From: Thalassotalea eurytherma
GTDB taxonomy: Bacteria > Pseudomonadota > Gammaproteobacteria > Enterobacterales > Alteromonadaceae
DNA: 64,000 nucleotides
Direction of reading: 5' to 3'
Assembly (NCBI RefSeq): GCF_030161415.1
Contig: NZ_BSSU01000016.1
Location: forward strand, 41,412-105,411
Shown: piece by piece, positions 26,700 through 37,021 of the stretch
Numbering within the stretch: the first letter of the stretch is position 1
How the letters are laid out: every line of letters begins with the position of its first letter
The notes under the pieces: model-generated
What the model was told of the DNA's origin: nothing
Seen by the model: the letters and a program-made list of their open reading frames with translations, nothing else
Databases searched by the model: none
Program-made: the position numbers and the translations under genes

Positions 26700-29501
26700 T
26701 TATTCAACAGTTAACGCTTGAGTAACTAGCGCCTGTTGCTCTTTAACATGAACTGACATATATCCTACAGCTGGAGCTGCTGAAGCCTTACGGCCGGCAT
26801 AAGTCAAATACGCACCTGCGGGGATGATTGCGCGGAAGTGATGCTGTGAACAATACCAAGCACCTTGGTTCTGCGGCTCTTCCTGGCACCAAACAAATTG
26901 CTTAACGTGTTGATACTTCTCTAACACTTTCTGCAATTCTGCTTCAGGGAACGGATAAAGTTGCTCTACACGAACGATAGCAACGTTATTTAGTTCTTGC
27001 TTACGACGTTGTTCTAATAGCTCGTAGTACACTTTACCACTACACATAACAACGCGTTCAACGTCTTTCGGGTTAATCTCATCAATTTCACCAATGACAT
27101 TTTGGTATTCACCAACAGCTAATTCTTCTAGTGAAGAAACAGCTAATGGATGACGTAATAATGATTTTGGCGACATAACAATCAATGGACGACGCATAGG
27201 GCGTACCACTTGACGACGTAGCATATTAAATACTTGCGCAGGTGTTGATGGCACACATACTTGCATATTGTGATCAGCACATAATTGCAAGAATCGCTCT
27301 AAACGAGCTGATGAATGCTCTGGGCCTTGACCTTCATAACCATGAGGTAAAAGCATGGTTAAGCCACATAATCGGCCCCACTTTTGCTCACCTGAAGAAA
27401 TGAATTGGTCAAAAACGACTTGTGCACAGTTAGCAAAGTCACCAAATTGTGCTTCCCAAATAGTTAACCCTTTTGGTTCAGCCGTCGTATAACCGTATTC
27501 AAACGCAAGCACTGATACTTCTGATAATACAGAGTCGTGTACTTCAAACGTACCTTGATTTTCTGCAACGTTTTGCAAAGGTAAGTAAGTAGATGAATCG
27601 TTTTGGTTATGTAAAACCGCATGACGATGGAAGAATGTACCGCGACCAGAATCTTGACCCGTAATTCGAACATTGTTGCCATCATTAACAAGCGCAGCAT
27701 AGGCTAAGCTTTCTGCAAAACCCCAGTCGAGTAACTTCTCGCCTTTGGCCATTTTCTTGCGATCATCGTAAATTTTCTTAACACGCGATTGCACAGGATG
27801 ATCTTCAGGGTAGCTAGAAATGCTATGAGCTAAACCTTTCAGTTTATCTAAGTCAATTGCAGCTTCATACGGATCGTCCCAGTCGTGACCTAGGTATGGA
27901 GTCCAATCAACAGAATGCTCTGTCATTGGGCGCCACTGATCAACAGTGCATTGACCTTCATCTAATAATTTACGGTAATATTCTGCTAGCTCATTCGCTT
28001 TATCTAGGCGAATTGTACCTTCAGCATCTAACTTGTTCGCATATAACTGACGAGGTGTAGGATGTTTTTTGACCTTTTGGTACATAAGAGGCTGAGTTGC
28101 ATTTGGCTCATCAGCTTCGTTATGGCCATGGCGGCGGTAACAAACTAGATCAATAACAACGTCACGCTTAAATTTATTGCGGAAGTCTAAGGCAATTTGC
28201 GTTGCTAAAATAACGGCTTCAGGATCATCACCATTGACATGGAAAATTGGCGCCTGAACCATCTTGGCTATTTCAGTACAGTATTCACCACTGCGCGTAT
28301 CTTCAGCTTTCGATGTTGTAAAACCAACCTGGTTGTTTACAACAATACGAATTGAACCGCCCACTTTAAATGCACGCGCTTGCGACATATTAAAGGTTTC
28401 TTGAACAACACCTTGACCAGCAATCGCCGAATCACCATGAATGGTAATTGGTAAAACTAAATCACCATCATCACAGTCGCGTCTGTCTTGACGAGCACGA
28501 ACCGAGCCCATAACTACTGGGTTTACAATTTCTAAGTGTGATGGGTTAAATGCTAACGCTAAGTGAACGTTGCCACCTGGTGTGACAAAATCCGACGAGT
28601 AACCCATGTGATATTTAACATCACCTGAACCAACTAAATCGTCGTGTTTACCAGCAAACTCATCAAATAATTTTGATGGGTTTTTACCTAACACGTTAAC
28701 TAATACATTCAATCGACCACGGTGAGCCATCCCCATAACCACTTCTTTAGTGCCATGGCTACCTGCACGAGTAATTAACTCTTTAAGCATTGGAATTAAC
28801 GCATCACCACCTTCAAGCGAGAAACGTTTAGCACCTGGGAATTTAGCACCTAAATACTTTTCTAGACCGTCAGCGGCAATTAAGCCCTTAAGAAGCTCTT
28901 CTTTTTCAGTCTTAGATAATTGTGCTTGTGATTGAACAGACTCTAAACGTGATTGCAACCAACGTTTTTCCTCTGTTGAGGTCATGTGCATATATTCTGC
29001 ACCAATAGAGCTACAATAAGTTTTGCGCAGTGATTTATATAAATCACCAAGCTTCATTGTGTCTTGACCTACAGCATATGAGCCGACGTTATATTCTTTA
29101 TCGAAATCGTTTTCAGATAACTCGTGGTGAGATAATTGAAGGTCTCTTACGCGATCACGTTGCCAAATACCTAATGGATCAAGGTTGGCATTTTGGTGAC
29201 CACGAAAACGGAAAGCATTTATCAGTTGGAGTACTTTAACTTGCTTGCCATCTGAACTTCCAGAAACAACAACGCGAGCAGGTTGTTTCGCAAGTTCTTT
29301 AAATTCGTCACGAATTTCAGAGTGCTTGTATTCAACATCAGCACCTTCAATTTTTGGTAGGTTTTCAAATATTTCACGCCACTGCGCAGGCACAGATTGT
29401 GAATTATCTAGAAAAGATTCGTACAGTTCTTCAATATATGCAGCATTAGAGCCGCTTAAATGGGAAGACTCTAACCAAGCCTTCATTGCACCTTCGGGCA
29501 T
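26700..29501 (-). CDS. sucA: 2-oxoglutarate dehydrogenase E1
   Basis: Thiamine-dependent decarboxylase, 933 residues, normal length. N-terminal recruitment helix MPEGAMKAWLESSHLSG, the GMAHRGRLNVL motif, the ThDP loop GDSAIAGQGVVQETFNMSQ with VNNQVGFTTS, and the C-terminal HGYEGQGPEHSSARLERF signature. TAGGAA precedes ATG 29501; a second ATG 15 bases inside (29486) also has GAAGG, so the start is uncertain by five residues. Follows sdhB after a 95-bp gap holding a perfect hairpin. Confidence 0.96.
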   Translation of the reverse strand: MPEGAMKAWLESSHLSGSNAAYIEELYESFLDNSQSVPAQWREIFENLPKIEGADVEYKHSEIRDEFKELAKQPARVVVSGSSDGKQVKVLQLINAFRFRGHQNANLDPLGIWQRDRVRDLQLSHHELSENDFDKEYNVGSYAVGQDTMKLGDLYKSLRKTYCSSIGAEYMHMTSTEEKRWLQSRLESVQSQAQLSKTEKEELLKGLIAADGLEKYLGAKFPGAKRFSLEGGDALIPMLKELITRAGSHGTKEVVMGMAHRGRLNVLVNVLGKNPSKLFDEFAGKHDDLVGSGDVKYHMGYSSDFVTPGGNVHLALAFNPSHLEIVNPVVMGSVRARQDRRDCDDGDLVLPITIHGDSAIAGQGVVQETFNMSQARAFKVGGSIRIVVNNQVGFTTSKAEDTRSGEYCTEIAKMVQAPIFHVNGDDPEAVILATQIALDFRNKFKRDVVIDLVCYRRHGHNEADEPNATQPLMYQKVKKHPTPRQLYANKLDAEGTIRLDKANELAEYYRKLLDEGQCTVDQWRPMTEHSVDWTPYLGHDWDDPYEAAIDLDKLKGLAHSISSYPEDHPVQSRVKKIYDDRKKMAKGEKLLDWGFAESLAYAALVNDGNNVRITGQDSGRGTFFHRHAVLHNQNDSSTYLPLQNVAENQGTFEVHDSVLSEVSVLAFEYGYTTAEPKGLTIWEAQFGDFANCAQVVFDQFISSGEQKWGRLCGLTMLLPHGYEGQGPEHSSARLERFLQLCADHNMQVCVPSTPAQVFNMLRRQVVRPMRRPLIVMSPKSLLRHPLAVSSLEELAVGEYQNVIGEIDEINPKDVERVVMCSGKVYYELLEQRRKQELNNVAIVRVEQLYPFPEAELQKVLEKYQHVKQFVWCQEEPQNQGAWYCSQHHFRAIIPAGAYLTYAGRKASAAPAVGYMSVHVKEQQALVTQALTVE

Positions 29502-29549
29502 TGCTAGTTCCTAAACTGGTATTAAGCAACAGATATACGATTTAATTGC

Positions 29550-29582
29550 GCGAAGTAAACGATAGTACATCGTTTACTTCGC
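29550..29582. repeat. Perfect 14-bp inverted repeat between sdhB and sucA
   Basis: Arms 29550-29563 and 29569-29582 (GCGAAGTAAACGAT and its complement) around a 5-base loop. No T tail follows on the minus strand, so it is not a classic terminator; it could stabilise or segment the sdh-suc transcript or be a protein-binding site. Confidence 0.7.
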
Positions 29583-29596
29583 AAATGTTCAAGCTT

Positions 29597-30307
29597 TTAA
29601 ACCGCTCTTTTTAATAGCATCGACTTAATATGGCCGATTGCTTTTGTTGGATTCAATCCTTTCGGACAAACATCAACACAGTTCATGATGCCGTGACAAC
29701 GGAATACGCTGTAGGCATCTTGTAACCCATCTAAACGTTCTTCAGTAGCAGTATCACGGCTATCGATTAAGAAACGATACGCGTGCAATAAACCTGCTGG
29801 ACCAATGAACTTGTCAGGGTTCCACCAAAATGATGGACAAGAGGTTGAACAACATGCACATAGGATACACTCGTAAAGACCGTCTAACTTCTCACGATCT
29901 TCAATTGACTGCAAATGTTCACGAGCGGGTTGCTCTTTACCATCGTTGATTAAGTATGGCTTAATTTTTTCATACTGATTATAAAATTGAGTCATATCAA
30001 TAATTAAATCACGTACTACTGGTAAACCTGGTAATGGACGTAAAACGATTTTGCTCGCTTTAAGTTCCGACAATGGTGTGATACACGCCAAACCATTTTT
30101 ACCATTCATGTTCAAGCCATCTGAGCCACAAACACCTTCACGACATGAACGACGGAAAGATAACGTTGAATCTTTTTCTTTTAACAAGATTAACGCATCA
30201 AGCACCATCATATCAGAGCCTTCAGGGATCTCTAGCTCATAGTCTTTCATGTAAGGTGCGTTATCAACATCTGGGTTGTAACGATAAATTGAAAATACTT
30301 GTTTCAT
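29597..30307 (-). CDS. sdhB: Succinate dehydrogenase iron-sulfur subunit
   Basis: 236 residues from ATG 30307 (AAGGAG 8 bases upstream; the TTG two codons earlier is too close to it). Cluster ligands: SCREGVCGSDG and LAC for 2Fe-2S, CILCACCSTSCP for 4Fe-4S, CHGIMNCVDVCPKGLNP for 3Fe-4S/4Fe-4S. Carries electrons from SdhA flavin to quinone at the inner membrane. 12 bp after sdhA. Confidence 0.97.
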   Translation of the reverse strand: MKQVFSIYRYNPDVDNAPYMKDYELEIPEGSDMMVLDALILLKEKDSTLSFRRSCREGVCGSDGLNMNGKNGLACITPLSELKASKIVLRPLPGLPVVRDLIIDMTQFYNQYEKIKPYLINDGKEQPAREHLQSIEDREKLDGLYECILCACCSTSCPSFWWNPDKFIGPAGLLHAYRFLIDSRDTATEERLDGLQDAYSVFRCHGIMNCVDVCPKGLNPTKAIGHIKSMLLKRAV

Positions 30308-30319
30308 TATCAACGCTCC

Positions 30320-32092
30320 TTAGTATGTACGAGCTTTCGGCGGGAAAGCTTCACGGTGAACAGGTTCCATGTTTACATCACGTTTTGTCATATCTTCTGT
30401 GTCAGGAGAATAGATAGTGTGACATAACCAATTTTCATCATCACGCTCTTGGAAATCTTGACGAGCATGTGCACCACGAGATTCTTTACGGAAGTTAGCT
30501 GCTTTAGCAGTACAGTAAGCTGTTTCCATAAGGTTATCTAATTCTAAACATTCGATACGTTGTGTATTGAACTCAGAAGACTTATCGTCAAGATAAGCAT
30601 TCTTTAAGCGCTCACGAATCTCTGTTAATTCTTTCATACCTTCCGCCATTGCATCACCTTCACGGAATACCGAGAAGTTAAGTTGCATACACTGCTGTAA
30701 GTCTTTACGAATTTGTACAGGGTCTTCGCCACCTGTTGAATTTTCCCAACGGTTGTAGCGTGCTAAGGCTGCATCAAGATTTTCACTTGAAGCGTCTTTA
30801 GCGTTGCTCGTACCTGCAAGGTATTCACCTAAGAAGTTACCAGCAGCACGGCCAAATACAACTAAATCAAGTAAAGAGTTACCACCTAAACGGTTAGCAC
30901 CGTGAACTGAAACGTTTGCAATTTCACCAACAGCGAATAAACCTTCGATGATAGTGTCTTCACCTGTTTCAGGATTGAACGAGATTGCTTGACCGTTAAC
31001 ATTACAAGGGACACCACCCATTTGGTAGTGACACGTAGGAATAACTGGAATTGGTTCATCAGCGGGGTGAACATGAGCAAAGGTTTCCGATAACTCACAA
31101 ACACCAGGAAGACGTTGCATAAGTGTTTCACGACCCAAGTGATCCAATTTAAGTTTGATATGTGGACCATATTGAGGATGGTCACAACCACGACCTTCAC
31201 GAATTTCCGTCATCATTGAACGAGCAACAACGTCACGACCCGCTAAATCTTTAGCGTTTGGCGCATAACGTTCCATGAAGCGCTCACCGTCTTTGTTTAG
31301 TAGGTAACCACCTTCACCACGACAACCTTCTGTTACTAGTGTACCAGCGCCTGCAATACCTGTTGGATGGAATTGCCACATTTCCATGTCTTGCATTTGA
31401 ACGCCAGCACGAAGAGACATACCAACACCGTCACCGGTATTAATGTGAGCGTTAGTTGTTGATGCGTAAATACGACCTGCACCACCCGTAGCTAATACGG
31501 TTGCACGGGCTTTAAAGTAAACAACTTCACCTGTTTCAATACAGATAGCCGTTGTACCTACAACTGCACCGTCGTCGTTTTTAACTAAATCTAATGCATA
31601 CCATTCTGAGTAAACGTTAGTTTTGTTTTTAACATTTTGCTGATACAAACAGTGCAATAATGCGTGACCAGTACGGTCTGCTGCAGCGGCTGTACGAGCG
31701 GCTTGTTCGCCACCAAAGTTTTTAGATTGGCCGCCAAATGGACGTTGGTATACTTTACCGTTTTCGAAACGAGAAAATGGTAAACCCATTTTTTCTAATT
31801 CGATAATAGACTCAGGACCTGTCTTACACATGTACTCAATTGCGTCTTGGTCGCCGATATAATCAGAGCCCTTAACTGTATCGTACATGTGTTGTTCCCA
31901 ATGATCTTCATGGGCGTTACCTAAAGCAACAGTAATACCACCTTGAGCGGATACTGTATGCGAACGCGTTGGGAATACTTTTGAAATCAAAGCACAAGAT
32001 TTACCCGACTCTGAAATAGCTAATGCAGCGCGCATACCCGCACCGCCTGCGCCAATTACAATGGCGTCAAATTCACGAACTGGAACGGTCAC
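30320..32092 (-). CDS. sdhA: Succinate dehydrogenase flavoprotein subunit
   Basis: 590 residues. Start is GTG ([20 protein letters not shown], the FAD dinucleotide fold), placed directly after the sdhD stop. Covalent FAD histidine lies in [12 protein letters not shown] (about 46); the active-site region includes [21 protein letters not shown] and the C-terminal [11 protein letters not shown]. Oxidises succinate to fumarate. Confidence 0.97.
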   Translation of the reverse strand: MTVPVREFDAIVIGAGGAGMRAALAISESGKSCALISKVFPTRSHTVSAQGGITVALGNAHEDHWEQHMYDTVKGSDYIGDQDAIEYMCKTGPESIIELEKMGLPFSRFENGKVYQRPFGGQSKNFGGEQAARTAAAADRTGHALLHCLYQQNVKNKTNVYSEWYALDLVKNDDGAVVGTTAICIETGEVVYFKARATVLATGGAGRIYASTTNAHINTGDGVGMSLRAGVQMQDMEMWQFHPTGIAGAGTLVTEGCRGEGGYLLNKDGERFMERYAPNAKDLAGRDVVARSMMTEIREGRGCDHPQYGPHIKLKLDHLGRETLMQRLPGVCELSETFAHVHPADEPIPVIPTCHYQMGGVPCNVNGQAISFNPETGEDTIIEGLFAVGEIANVSVHGANRLGGNSLLDLVVFGRAAGNFLGEYLAGTSNAKDASSENLDAALARYNRWENSTGGEDPVQIRKDLQQCMQLNFSVFREGDAMAEGMKELTEIRERLKNAYLDDKSSEFNTQRIECLELDNLMETAYCTAKAANFRKESRGAHARQDFQERDDENWLCHTIYSPDTEDMTKRDVNMEPVHREAFPPKARTY

Positions 32093-32440
32093 TTACACAC
32101 CCCACACAGTAATTAAACCTGCAGCGAAATACGCTAACAAAGTTACTGAAAAAATTAATTGTAAAGAACCGCGAATAAGCGCTGGCTTTACATAGTCAGA
32201 CAATACTTGCCAAATACCAATCCAGGCATGAATCAGCACAGCAACAAGCGCAAGTACTGTAAATACTTTAACACCTAGGCCTGAGAAAAGACCTTTCCAG
32301 ATGTCATATGTCACATCGGGTGTTGTCAAAAAGAAATACGCCATAAATAGCGTATAAGCAGCTAGAACAATTGCACTAGCTCTTAATAAAATAAAATCAT
32401 GTACGCCGCTACGGCCTACACTTGCAGCATTGCTTACCAT
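32093..32440 (-). CDS. sdhD: Succinate dehydrogenase membrane anchor SdhD
   Basis: Three transmembrane helices; heme/quinone-site histidine in LIHAWIGIWQVLSDY. The frame is open to 32476, but ATG 32440 (GGAG 7 bases upstream, MVSNAASVGRSGVHDF) gives 115 residues, the E. coli length, and overlaps the sdhC 3' end by 7 bases. Confidence 0.92.
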   Translation of the reverse strand: MVSNAASVGRSGVHDFILLRASAIVLAAYTLFMAYFFLTTPDVTYDIWKGLFSGLGVKVFTVLALVAVLIHAWIGIWQVLSDYVKPALIRGSLQLIFSVTLLAYFAAGLITVWGV

Positions 32441-32808
32441 AACCATACTCCAGCAAGAACTGTTAAGATAATCCAAAGGGCGATAACCACTTTAGCACTT
32501 GAGTTTCCAGATACTTTCTCTTCAAAATGACCGAAGTCCATCATTAAGTGACGGATACCAGCTAAGAAGTGATAGATAAGTGCTGAAACAATGCCAAGGA
32601 TTATAAACTTAAAGAAAAAGCCATCGAGCATAGCTTCAACTTCAGCAAAACCTTCAGCTGATGATAATGATAAAGATAAAAGACATAACAAAATCCCCAC
32701 GGCGAACACCATGATAACACCAGAAACACGGTGTAAAATTGATGCATTAGCGGCAGGATGCATTTTGATAGTAGTTAGATCTAGGTTTACAGGACGTTGT
32801 TTTTTCAC
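32434..32808 (-). CDS. sdhC: Succinate dehydrogenase cytochrome b556 subunit SdhC
   Basis: 124 residues, starts MKKQRPVNLDLTTIKMH, with the family signature ASILHRVSGVIM and the heme-ligand histidine in YHFLAGIRHLMMDFGHF. First gene of sdhCDAB-sucAB. Three membrane helices. Confidence 0.95.
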   Translation of the reverse strand: MKKQRPVNLDLTTIKMHPAANASILHRVSGVIMVFAVGILLCLLSLSLSSAEGFAEVEAMLDGFFFKFIILGIVSALIYHFLAGIRHLMMDFGHFEEKVSGNSSAKVVIALWIILTVLAGVWLW

Positions 32809-33220
32809 GATATTGCCTAAAGAGCTCTGCAGAGCCTTCTACTTTTTTTCGTTCCTCTCAAACTATTTAAATAATTATTAAACAGTTCCCCAAGCAATCA
32901 GATGAATAATCTACAATTAGTAACAAATTAAATAAGCATATTCACAGATCGAACTGATTATATAGTCGATACGTAAGAAATACAATTTTCGTTGAGCACT
33001 AATAGCTTGCGTTTAAATTTTAACCAGCATAAACACTATGAATAGCAATTATGTTGATCTAAATGGACACATTTTAACAATTGCATTGACTTTATGGGGG
33101 GATCTTAGATTAGAATACGGCACCAGTTTTATATTCAAAAAAATTGAGTATTTTTTCATCGCGTGCTCGCTGCGTGATAAAAAATAAATCTAATACAACA
33201 AAATCATAGGGGATATACGT
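32809..33220. promoter_or_regulatory. Divergent sdh / gltA control region
   Basis: 412 bp between divergent TCA genes. Toward gltA, TTGACT (33086-33091) and TAGAAT (33111-33116) form a possible promoter with a long 19-bp spacer. A hairpin of the putative gltA leader lies at 33149-33186. No confident CRP or ArcA site was assigned by eye. Confidence 0.5.
33149..33186 (+). other. Stem-loop in the gltA leader
   Basis: TATTTTTT-C-ATCGCG pairs with CGTGAT-AAAAAATA (one bulge, one G-T wobble) 35 bp before the gltA start. Not a terminator; could affect leader stability or translation. Confidence 0.4.
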
Positions 33221-34507
33221 ATGGCTGACTCTAAAGCCTCTCTAAGTATTGACGGTAAAGTTATCGCTGAATTACCAATTTTAGCAGGTAGCGCAGGTAA
33301 CGATGTCATTGATATCCGTACTCTAGGTGGTGCAGGTTACTTTACATATGATCCAGGCTTCTTAGCTACAGCATCATGTGAATCAGCAATTACTTACATC
33401 GATGGCGGCAATGGTGTGTTACAGCATCGCGGTTACCCTATCGCAAGCTTAGCCAATGAAGCGGATTTCTTAGAAGTTTGTTACTTACTATTAAATGGTA
33501 AAGCGCCAACGAAAGCAGAGTACGATGAATTTAAATCAATCATCACTAACCATACTATGGTTCATGAAAAGTTAGCTCACTTCTTCCAAGGCTTCTTACC
33601 TGACGCTCACCCAATGGCCATGCTTTGTGGTGTAGTAGGTGCGCTTTCATCTTTCTACCACAGTGATTTAGATATTGACGATCCGGCACAGCGTATGCGT
33701 AGTGCTCATCGCTTAATTGCTAAAATGCCAACAATTGCAGCGATGGCCTATAAATACAGCATTGGTCAACCGTTCGTATATCCACGAAATGACCTATCTT
33801 ATGCAGAAAACTTCTTACACATGATGTTCTCTGTTCCTGCTGAAGAATACAAAGTAAGCGACGTTGCAGCACGAGCAATGGATCGTATCTTCACACTTCA
33901 CGCAGATCACGAGCAAAACGCTTCAACATCAACTGTACGTTTAGCTGGTTCTTCAGGTGCTAACCCTTATGCATGTATTGCTGCTGGTGTTGCATCTTTA
34001 TGGGGTCCTGCTCACGGTGGCGCTAACGAAGCATGTTTAAACATGTTAGAAGAAATTGGCGATGTGACACGTGTAGATGAGTTCGTTAAGAAAGCAAAAG
34101 ACAAGTCTGATCCATTCCGCTTAATGGGCTTTGGTCACCGTGTTTACAAAAACTTCGATCCTCGCGCGACAGTTATGCGCGAAACATGTCATGAAGTTTT
34201 AGAAGAGCTTGGTGTAACTGATCCATTATTAGATGTTGCAATGGCATTAGAAAAAGTTGCGTTAGAAGACCCATACTTTATTGAGAAGAAACTTTACCCT
34301 AACGTAGATTTCTACTCAGGTATTATCTTGAAAGCTTTAGGTATTCCTACTAGCATGTTCACGGTAATCTTCGCCATGTCACGCACTGTAGGCTGGATTT
34401 CACACTGGGATGAAATGTTAACTCAACCGGGTCAAAAAATCGGTCGTCCACGCCAATTATACACTGGCGAAATTGATCGTGAATTTACACCATTAAAAAA
34501 TAGATAA
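33221..34507 (+). CDS. gltA: Citrate synthase (type I, NADH-sensitive family)
   Basis: 428 residues. Catalytic residues visible: histidine in [15 protein letters not shown], histidine in [14 protein letters not shown], aspartate in [14 protein letters not shown]. Condenses acetyl-CoA and oxaloacetate. GGGGATA precedes the ATG. Divergent from the sdh-suc operon, a classic arrangement. Confidence 0.97.
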   Translation: MADSKASLSIDGKVIAELPILAGSAGNDVIDIRTLGGAGYFTYDPGFLATASCESAITYIDGGNGVLQHRGYPIASLANEADFLEVCYLLLNGKAPTKAEYDEFKSIITNHTMVHEKLAHFFQGFLPDAHPMAMLCGVVGALSSFYHSDLDIDDPAQRMRSAHRLIAKMPTIAAMAYKYSIGQPFVYPRNDLSYAENFLHMMFSVPAEEYKVSDVAARAMDRIFTLHADHEQNASTSTVRLAGSSGANPYACIAAGVASLWGPAHGGANEACLNMLEEIGDVTRVDEFVKKAKDKSDPFRLMGFGHRVYKNFDPRATVMRETCHEVLEELGVTDPLLDVAMALEKVALEDPYFIEKKLYPNVDFYSGIILKALGIPTSMFTVIFAMSRTVGWISHWDEMLTQPGQKIGRPRQLYTGEIDREFTPLKNR

Positions 34508-34525
34508 TACCTCTGTTTTTTAATC

Positions 34526-34558
34526 GAAAAAGGCAACTTTCTAAGTTGCCTTTTTTTT
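34526..34558 (+). terminator. gltA terminator
   Basis: AAAAAGGCAACTT / AAGTTGCCTTTTTTTT, strong stem-loop 18 bp after the stop. Confidence 0.88.
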
Positions 34559-34625
34559 GCCTGTTCTCATTTGTGATATTTTTGTATATGCTGATTATTA
34601 ACTTAACTTCATTACTGGATATACT

Positions 34626-36109
34626 GTGCTTGAAACCATCTTAGTTGCAGATAAAAGTCCAATTTTCCGTCAGGCAATAGCCAGAATACTTATCGACTCC
34701 GGTGTTGAAAAGCAGAAGATTGCTTTTGTTGAAAGTGACGACGATGTCATGGCTTTTTTAGAGTTTACTCCAACAGATTTACTTATCTTAGGTCAACCGT
34801 ATCAAGACACAGCAAATGATAACCTGCTTGCTAAGTTAGCTGAAGATAAAACATTGCCAGCCTTCACTCTGTCAAGTAAAACCAGTTTTACTAATACCAA
34901 TAAAGCAATTGTTACATTAACGGGCGAACTCAATGAAAAAGCTATTCTAGATGGGCTATTTCGCCTAACAGAGCAATTTATATTTCAAACGCGATTAACA
35001 AGCATCAACAAACCAACTGAAAATATGATGTTGTCTATAGGCAAAGGTAAAATATTAATTGTTGACGATGAGCCGACTAATATTGATGTTGCCATTGGAC
35101 ACCTTAAAGCCCATTACAAAATTATTGCCGCTAAATCAGGTCAACAAGCATTAGAAATTGTACATAAAAATTACCAATCAATTGATGTCATCCTACTCGA
35201 TATTATGATGCCTGGAATCGATGGTTTTGAAGTTTGCAAACAATTAAAGTCCCACCAAGCTACCAAACATATTCCGGTCATTTTCTTATCGGCTAAATCA
35301 GAAATAGACGATGTAGTAAAAGGCTTAAACCTTGGTGCTGTCGATTACATCATTAAGCCATTTCAGCCCCAGATCTTATTGGCACGAGTAAAAACACAGT
35401 ATCAACTAGCTAGTCAGGCCAAAGCGTTAATAGCTCAAGTTCATACCCTTGAAGAAAACGTTGAATTAAGAGAAAGCATTGACCAATTAACAAGACACGA
35501 TCTTAAGGGGCCTTTAGCACGCGTTTTGTTTGAAGCGAACAAAATAAACGATAGCAAGATAGCAAGATAGCTCAGGATATCAGGAGTGCAACGACTCAAG
35601 TGTTAGACATGATTAACAGCTCACTTGATGTTTATAAGATTGAACAAGGAAATTACCCGTTAAAGCCAACAACGGTTGATTTACTCAACGTTGTTAATAA
35701 TGCAGTAAAAGGTACCAGTATTATTGCTGACGAAAAAAATGTTTCAATGTCGATAGAAACTATTGGTAATAACCATCATGCCTATGCCGAAGAGCTACTA
35801 TGTATTGCCATTTTTAATAATATCATAAAGAACGCTATTGAAGCGGCACCTGAGTATTCAAACGTAACAATTACGTTAGAGTCTTCGCCCCGACATATTC
35901 AAGTACACAGTTTAAACAAAGGTGTGGTACCGATTGAATTGCGAGACAATTTGTTTGAGAAATTCTCTAGTTCAAATCATATTAAAGGCTCTGGTTTTGG
36001 TACATACTCTGCGAAAATTATGACAGAAGTACAAAATGGCACTATTGGTTTTGAAATCATTGATGATAATTCAACGCGGTTTACAATCACCCTACCTAAC
36101 AGTGAATAA
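34626..36109 (+). pseudogene. Hybrid response regulator/histidine kinase broken by an 8-bp tandem duplication
   Basis: Two frames cover one protein: 34626-35570 (pseudo-receiver, receiver, and dimerisation helix) and 35600-36109 (ATPase domain). The first receiver lacks the phospho-acceptor Asp (LLILG); the second is canonical (ILIVDDE, VILLDIMMPG, KPF). The H-box is LTRHDLKGPLARV, and the N-box is NNIIKNAIEAA with a later GSGFGTYSAK. At about 35552-35574 the unit ATAGCAAG is present twice in tandem, followed by ATAGC. Removing one 8-bp unit restores a continuous frame of 492 codons (D-S-K-I-A-Q-D-I-R-S across the joint). Start is GTG/ATG-like at 34626. It may be a recent null allele, a phase-variable switch, or two cooperating fragments. 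Confidence 0.85.
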
Positions 36110-36232
36110 ATATTCATAGAGTTCTAAAGTTCAGATTTATTCTCCTCATTAATACGTTATTTTCCTTCGCCAACTAGCTAAATATTTCATCAAACTGGTA
36201 TACTACGCCGGTTTTTGGCAAGTGGAAAAAAG

Positions 36233-37021
36233 ATGTCTGAATATCAACTACGCTTCGGTGGCATTGAACGACTTTACGGTAAAGCGGGTGCCCAAGTTAT
36301 AAAAAATGCACATGTGTGTGTCATCGGTATTGGTGGCGTAGGTTCTTGGGTTGCGGAATCTCTGGCTCGTTCGGGTGTAAACCAATTAACCTTAATTGAT
36401 TTAGATGATATTTGTACAACGAACACTAATCGCCAAATTCACGCACTGACATCGAGTGTTGGTGAAAGTAAAGTTGAAGTTATGGCCAACCGTATCCGTG
36501 ATATCAACCCTGACTGTATCGTCAATGAAATTGAAGACTTCATTACCGACGAAAACCTTTTTGAACACATAGATGGTCGTTATGATTACTTAGTGGATGC
36601 AATAGATTCAGTAAAAATAAAATCAGCGATTATTGCCCGTTGTAAACGCATTAAACTGCCAATTGTCACTATCGGTGGCGCAGGTGGGCAAGTTGATCCA
36701 ACACAAATAAAAGTAGACGATTTAAGCCGTACTTATCAGGATCCTTTGCTGGCTAAAGTACGTAATCAATTGCGTCGAGATTTTAATTTCCCCAAAAATA
36801 CGAAACGTAAATTTCGCATTGATGCCGTTTACTCTACAGAACAACTTGTTTATCCAACAAACGATGGCGATATTTGCCATGCAAAACAAAGTAATGATGG
36901 TGCGATGCGATTAGATTGCAGTGGTGGCTTTGGCGCGATTACTAATGTAACGGCCAGTTTTGCCTTTTTTGCGTGTTCTATCGTATTGAAAAAGTTAATA
37001 AAGAAGCATACTACTGCGTAA
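36233..37021 (+). CDS. tcdA: tRNA threonylcarbamoyladenosine dehydratase
   Basis: E1-like enzyme (also called CsdL/YgdL) that cyclises t6A37 to ct6A in tRNA. Residues from MSEYQLRFGGIERLYG, with the ATP-binding GIGGVGSWVAESLARSG and LIDLDDICTTNTNRQ. 262 residues from ATG 36233; a TTG 18 bases upstream is less likely. An extended -10 (TGGTATACT, about 36197-36205) precedes it. Its 3' end overlaps the convergent csdA-csdE gene by 11 bp. Confidence 0.93.
   Translation: MSEYQLRFGGIERLYGKAGAQVIKNAHVCVIGIGGVGSWVAESLARSGVNQLTLIDLDDICTTNTNRQIHALTSSVGESKVEVMANRIRDINPDCIVNEIEDFITDENLFEHIDGRYDYLVDAIDSVKIKSAIIARCKRIKLPIVTIGGAGGQVDPTQIKVDDLSRTYQDPLLAKVRNQLRRDFNFPKNTKRKFRIDAVYSTEQLVYPTNDGDICHAKQSNDGAMRLDCSGGFGAITNVTASFAFFACSIVLKKLIKKHTTA

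Noticed and set aside
35600..36109. Independent ATPase-domain gene
   Set aside because: No proper start or ribosome site; joins the upstream frame when the 8-bp duplication is removed. Kept as one broken gene.
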